Positions 5,856-8,611 of a DNA stretch of 8,611 nt are shown here, piece after piece. The notes under the pieces were generated by a model that was not told the DNA's origin, made no database searches, and saw only the letters and a program-made list of their open reading frames with translations. This DNA is from an uncultured Chthoniobacterales bacterium (lineage in GTDB: Bacteria; Verrucomicrobiota; Verrucomicrobiia; Chthoniobacterales; UBA10450). The stretch is from NCBI GenBank assembly GCA_955652255.1, contig CATPAW010000197.1:1-8611 (forward strand). The letters run 5' to 3'. Made by a program: the position numbers and the translations under genes. Every line of letters starts with the position of its first letter. The stretch's first letter is position 1.

Positions 5856-7787
5856 ATGCAGCACGTCACCGCATTTTCACGGCCGCAAACTGTTCCAGCT
5901 GCGCCTGGCGCGGCGCCGAAAAAGACTCTGTGGATCCTCAACAGTTGGCGCGACCTGATTCTGTACGTCGGGACGCCACTTTTGCTCGTGCCGATGTTCG
6001 TGCTCGCGCAGGCGCGCTGGAGCGCGCAAGACATTTACGTTTTTGTGGCCGCATTCGGCGCCATGGGGCATCACCTGCCGGGGATGATCCGCGCCTACGG
6101 TGATCGCGCCCTGTTCGAACGATTTCGTTGGCGCTTCATTTTTGCGCCGATTTTTTTACTCGGTGTCTGCATCGCTTTTTACTGGTGGGATCTGAAAGGA
6201 ATCATTCTGGTCGTTTTCTTTTGGGGCGTCTGGCATGGGATGATGCAGACCTACGGTTTCTGCCGCATTTACGACGCGAAAGTGGGTTCATTTGCCGGGC
6301 TTACGCGCCGGCTCGATTTCGCCGCCTGCGCAATCTGGTTTGCGACGGCGGTGCTGCTTTCCTCGCAACGCATGGCTGACACGCTCGAAACGTACTACGC
6401 CAGCGGCGGGCCCTTCATTCCGCCCTGGCTCCTGCACAACACACAGCAAGTAATGCTAGCTGGCGCCATCGCGGTCTCACTTTTGTTCCTGTTCAATTTC
6501 TCCCGGATGTGGGCGGAAGGGAAGCGCCCGAATCCGGTCAAGCTGGCGCTGCTTGTCACAAGCATTTCGTTTTGGTGGTATTGCAACAACGGCGTCACCA
6601 ACATTCTCGCCGGGATCGCGTTGTTCGAGGTTTTTCACGATGTGCAGTACCTCTCGCTCGTCTGGATTTACAATCGCAGCCGTGTGGAAAAGGACAGGTC
6701 TATCGGCGGCTTCATGCGCTTTGTTTTTCGACGGAGCGGCTCGTTGGTGGGGCTGTATATCGGGCTTGTTTTTGCTTACGGTTCGCTCGCGTATTTTAAT
6801 TCCCGTCTCGAAGTCGAGACGATCAAGCGTGTGCTCACCGGTGTGGTGGCCGCATCGGGCCTTCTTCATTTTTATTACGACGGATTCATCTGGAAAGTAC
6901 GCGATCGCTCCACGCGCGAACATCTCGGTCTGGCCGGCGGAAACGTATCTGCGGCATCACGCGAATTTCTGCCCAGTTGGCTATTGCACGGGCTAAAATG
7001 GGTTGCGGTATTTGTGATTCCAGTCGGCGCGCTCTGGATCGGGCAAACGCGGAACAAAATGCCAGAAGTGGAGCGAGAAGCTTGGATGGCGTCCGATTTA
7101 TCCAATAGCGCTCGCGCCCATTTGAAGTACGGCTTTGCCTTGCACAAAGCGCATCGTCTCGATGAAGCAGCAGAACAGTACCGGATCGCGCTGCGCCTCA
7201 ATCCGAACGAGAAAGAAGTGCATTACGGCCTGGGTCAAGTTCTCGTTGCGCAATCGCAACTGAGTGAAGGACGCAGCGAACTGGAGCAGGCGTTACGCAG
7301 TGAACCGCGCAATAGCGAATTTCATTCCGAATATGGTTACGTCCTGCAACTCCTCGGTCAAAAAGATGAAGCCAGCGCAGAGTACGCAACGGCCACGCGC
7401 CTGGCTCCCAAATCCGGCGTGGTGCACTACGATTACGCGATGTTTCTTTTCCGTGAAGGCAAGATCGATCAAGCGATCACAGAGTTTCAGACCGCGTTAA
7501 AGCACAGCCCGAACCACCCTGAAGCGCATTACCATCTCGGCAGGGCGCTCTTTGTGAAAGGCGACTTTGAGGGGGCGAAAATACATTACCTGGAAACTGC
7601 GCGCCTCGATCCCAAAGCGCCAGTTCACAATGGTCTTGGCGTCGTCTATGTGCGACTGGGACAAACTTCAGAGGCAATTGCTCAATTCAAGGAGGCGCTG
7701 CGTTTGCGACCCGATGACGCAGAGGCTGCGGAAAATCTTCGCTTCGTGCTGGCCAGAGACACATCCGCCAATTCCACGCCGCGCTGA
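5856..7787 (+). CDS. Multi-pass membrane protein with conserved-looking histidines fused to six TPRs
   Basis: The 643-residue product has two parts. Residues about 30-400 form roughly ten hydrophobic segments (around 33-51, 58-72, 94-110, 114-130, 155-170, 198-214, 228-243, 296-313, 326-340, 380-396). Histidine-containing motifs sit at or near membrane segments: GHHLPGMIRAYGD (H71, H72), WHGMMQTYGF (H127), FEVFHDVQYLSLVW (H261) and LHFYYDGFIWK (H338, D341). Residues about 417-620 are six consecutive 34-residue tetratricopeptide repeats (starting near 417, 451, 485, 519, 553 and 587), a protein-interaction module. I do not recognise a named family. The histidine layout could bind metal, as in membrane-embedded oxygenases, but this is inference. 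The ATG at 5856 is the first in frame before the hydrophobic region; no properly spaced Shine-Dalgarno site is present. It appears monocistronic. Confidence 0.85.
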   Translation: MQHVTAFSRPQTVPAAPGAAPKKTLWILNSWRDLILYVGTPLLLVPMFVLAQARWSAQDIYVFVAAFGAMGHHLPGMIRAYGDRALFERFRWRFIFAPIFLLGVCIAFYWWDLKGIILVVFFWGVWHGMMQTYGFCRIYDAKVGSFAGLTRRLDFAACAIWFATAVLLSSQRMADTLETYYASGGPFIPPWLLHNTQQVMLAGAIAVSLLFLFNFSRMWAEGKRPNPVKLALLVTSISFWWYCNNGVTNILAGIALFEVFHDVQYLSLVWIYNRSRVEKDRSIGGFMRFVFRRSGSLVGLYIGLVFAYGSLAYFNSRLEVETIKRVLTGVVAASGLLHFYYDGFIWKVRDRSTREHLGLAGGNVSAASREFLPSWLLHGLKWVAVFVIPVGALWIGQTRNKMPEVEREAWMASDLSNSARAHLKYGFALHKAHRLDEAAEQYRIALRLNPNEKEVHYGLGQVLVAQSQLSEGRSELEQALRSEPRNSEFHSEYGYVLQLLGQKDEASAEYATATRLAPKSGVVHYDYAMFLFREGKIDQAITEFQTALKHSPNHPEAHYHLGRALFVKGDFEGAKIHYLETARLDPKAPVHNGLGVVYVRLGQTSEAIAQFKEALRLRPDDAEAAENLRFVLARDTSANSTPR

Positions 7788-8108
7788 AATCTTTCGTTGC
7801 GCGCGTCGCTCGATCGGCTGCCCGCTCTCCAGCCCACCGCGCTTGATCGACAGAGCTCTACCGCAAATTTGAATCGCGGCGATTGCCAATCTTGAATGGG
7901 CGTTAAGGAAATTGCGCGAATTTTCTCGGATTATCGTGGGTGATATTTGCGGCGCATATTCATCGCCGAATTACGCGCGCTGGAAACAATGTTTCGCGTC
8001 CGAAATGGACCATCCGAAAGTTCCGCGGTCGAGCCGCGAGGAACACCCACGACTCCTCGCCGGGCAGTAAGGTTCGAGCCAGGAGAGAACGCCCAGCAAT
8101 GATCCTGC
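7788..8108. other. 321-bp intergenic region with no recognisable gene
   Basis: This stretch lies between the convergent ends of the membrane-TPR gene and the small secreted protein gene. I see no convincing coding frame on either strand, no tRNA, and no terminator with a T run, although two converging transcripts end here. It holds a few short inverted repeats: AATCG-CGG-CGATT (7872-7884), CGCGG / CCGCG (8024-8028, 8034-8038), and GCGAGGA / TCCTCGC (8036-8042, 8054-8060). The last two overlap and could alternate. Confidence 0.6.
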
Positions 8109-8408
8109 TTACATCCCCGATGGGTGGCCTAAAATCACCCGAACAGACGGATCCTGTGCCAATACACCCTCTGTCGTAACCCGGCCTGTCTGGTCGATTT
8201 CACGCCGAGTCCAGACGGACATCGGCGAAACAGTGTTCGTGCCGACCGGCTTAACTTTCACTCTCTGCGGGATCCAAGATCCCGTCACGAATACATACAT
8301 GTAACGGTCGCCAGTTTGGTCCCTCTGTGGGTTGGCAAACGCCTCAGTTGCGGCGACGGCCAGTATCAACAGCAATGCCGCTACTTTTACCAGTTTTGAC
8401 GTTTTCAT
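8109..8408 (-). CDS. Small secreted protein resembling an isolated TonB-receptor plug segment
   Basis: The 99-residue product begins with a clear signal peptide (MKTSKLVK, hydrophobic core 9-20, likely cleavage after AFA at 25), leaving a mature protein of about 74 residues. The mature part reads like the start of a TonB-dependent receptor plug: VFVTGSWIPQRV (39-50), then SPMSVWTRREIDQTGR (61-76), then a VLAQDPSV element (82-89) where receptors have a helix ending in LPSV/LPGV. It stops at residue 99 with no barrel. The downstream 321 bp do not continue the fold in any frame I checked. The ATG at 8408 is preferred because the signal peptide starts there; a TTG extension to 8468 adds a charged leader. 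AAGGAG lies 21 bases upstream, too far to be standard. The plug resemblance is by eye. Confidence 0.72.
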   Translation of the reverse strand: MKTSKLVKVAALLLILAVAATEAFANPQRDQTGDRYMYVFVTGSWIPQRVKVKPVGTNTVSPMSVWTRREIDQTGRVTTEGVLAQDPSVRVILGHPSGM

Positions 8409-8521
8409 AATTTGCAATTTGGAGACTTTCTCCTTTTCTATCCTCACCTTATTCAACCCTGAACACAAGGGCGAGTTTCGGAGAAGATTTTACCGGGGCA
8501 CTGACCGTTCGCGCGTACAGC

Positions 8522-8554
8522 AAAAGAGGCAGCGGCCGGAACCGCTGCCTCTTT
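8522..8554 (-). terminator. Strong hairpin terminator of the outer-membrane protein gene
   Basis: AAAGAGGCAGCGG (8523-8535) and CCGCTGCCTCTTT (8542-8554) form a perfect 13-bp stem with a six-base loop. Read on the minus strand, the stem's final T's continue to give TTTT, the pattern of a rho-independent terminator. It begins 24 bp beyond the stop codon at 8580-8578 and separates that gene from the small secreted protein gene. The near symmetry could also stop transcription entering from the left. Confidence 0.85.
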
Positions 8555-8577
8555 GTTAAACTGCTCTTTTGCGATGC

Positions 8578-8611
8578 TTAGAACTTCTTGACCAGTCGCA
8601 TATACCAGAAC
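8578..8611 (-). CDS. C-terminal end of a probable outer-membrane beta-barrel protein (partial)
   Basis: Only the last ten residues fall inside the window (FWYMRLVKKF, then TAA at 8580-8578). A terminal phenylalanine preceded by a strand-like run of hydrophobic and polar residues is the usual ending of outer-membrane beta-barrels recognised by the BAM complex. The strong terminator directly downstream confirms that a minus-strand gene ends here. The family, for example porin or TonB-dependent receptor, cannot be told from ten residues. Confidence 0.5.
   Translation of the reverse strand, partial: FWYMRLVKKF

Noticed and set aside
7668..7889. 73-codon minus-strand frame overlapping the end of the membrane-TPR gene
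   Set aside because: Two thirds of it is antisense to clear TPR coding sequence and no motif or homology is apparent.
7896..7943. 15-residue plus-strand peptide beginning MGVKEIARIF
   Set aside because: Looks protein-like for a few residues but stops at once, has no ribosome site and does not continue in another frame; too short to support.
8071..8080. GGTTCGAGCC resembling a tRNA T-arm
   Set aside because: No matching acceptor stem, anticodon arm or CCA end in the surrounding sequence.
8409..8468. N-terminal extension of the small secreted protein starting at TTG
   Set aside because: It would place a charged 20-residue leader before a complete signal peptide; the ATG at 8408 gives a normal secreted protein.

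Overview
The window is a stretch of bacterial chromosome of moderately high GC. It has dense housekeeping genes on the left and looser, more accessory content on the right. I think it comes from Verrucomicrobiota, of the soil Chthoniobacterales / Udaeobacter type. That is an inference from the style of the proteins (an MmcB-like nuclease with a helical insert, a histidine-rich membrane-TPR protein, small secreted plug-like proteins), from the lack of usable Shine-Dalgarno sites, and from the palindromic intergenic repeats. No rRNA or marker gene settles it. I see no tRNA, rRNA, CRISPR array, insertion sequence or phage gene.

Layout. 1-530 (-): type III pantothenate kinase coaX, C-terminus cut by the window edge. 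531-652: short divergent promoter region. 653-1639 (+): hemB, followed with a 16-bp overlap by a PD-(D/E)XK nuclease-like gene (1624-2352). That gene meets the tail of gpmI (2349-3902, -) so closely that the two stop codons share bases. 3903-3987: divergent promoter region. 3988-5259 (+): membrane-anchored alkaline phosphatase homologue whose nucleophile and zinc ligands are replaced. 5260-5855: a likely terminator for leftward transcription, a small proline-rich reading frame on the minus strand with no clear start, and a cluster of inverted and direct repeats. 5856-7787 (+): a roughly ten-helix membrane protein fused to six TPRs. 7788-8108: no recognisable gene. 8109-8408 (-): small secreted protein that reads like an isolated TonB-receptor plug segment. 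8522-8554: strong hairpin terminator. 8578-8611 (-): last residues of a probable outer-membrane beta-barrel protein.

Functionally, coaX (coenzyme A synthesis), hemB (tetrapyrrole synthesis) and gpmI (glycolysis) are independent housekeeping genes. The right half points to the cell envelope: a membrane-anchored pseudo-phosphatase, a membrane-TPR protein, a secreted plug-like protein and an outer-membrane protein. The points most worth following are the apparently inactive alkaline phosphatase beside an intact member of the same superfamily (GpmI), the plug-only secreted protein, the possible metal-binding membrane-TPR protein, and promoters placed so that hemB and the phosphatase homologue could be made from leaderless mRNAs starting at GTG.
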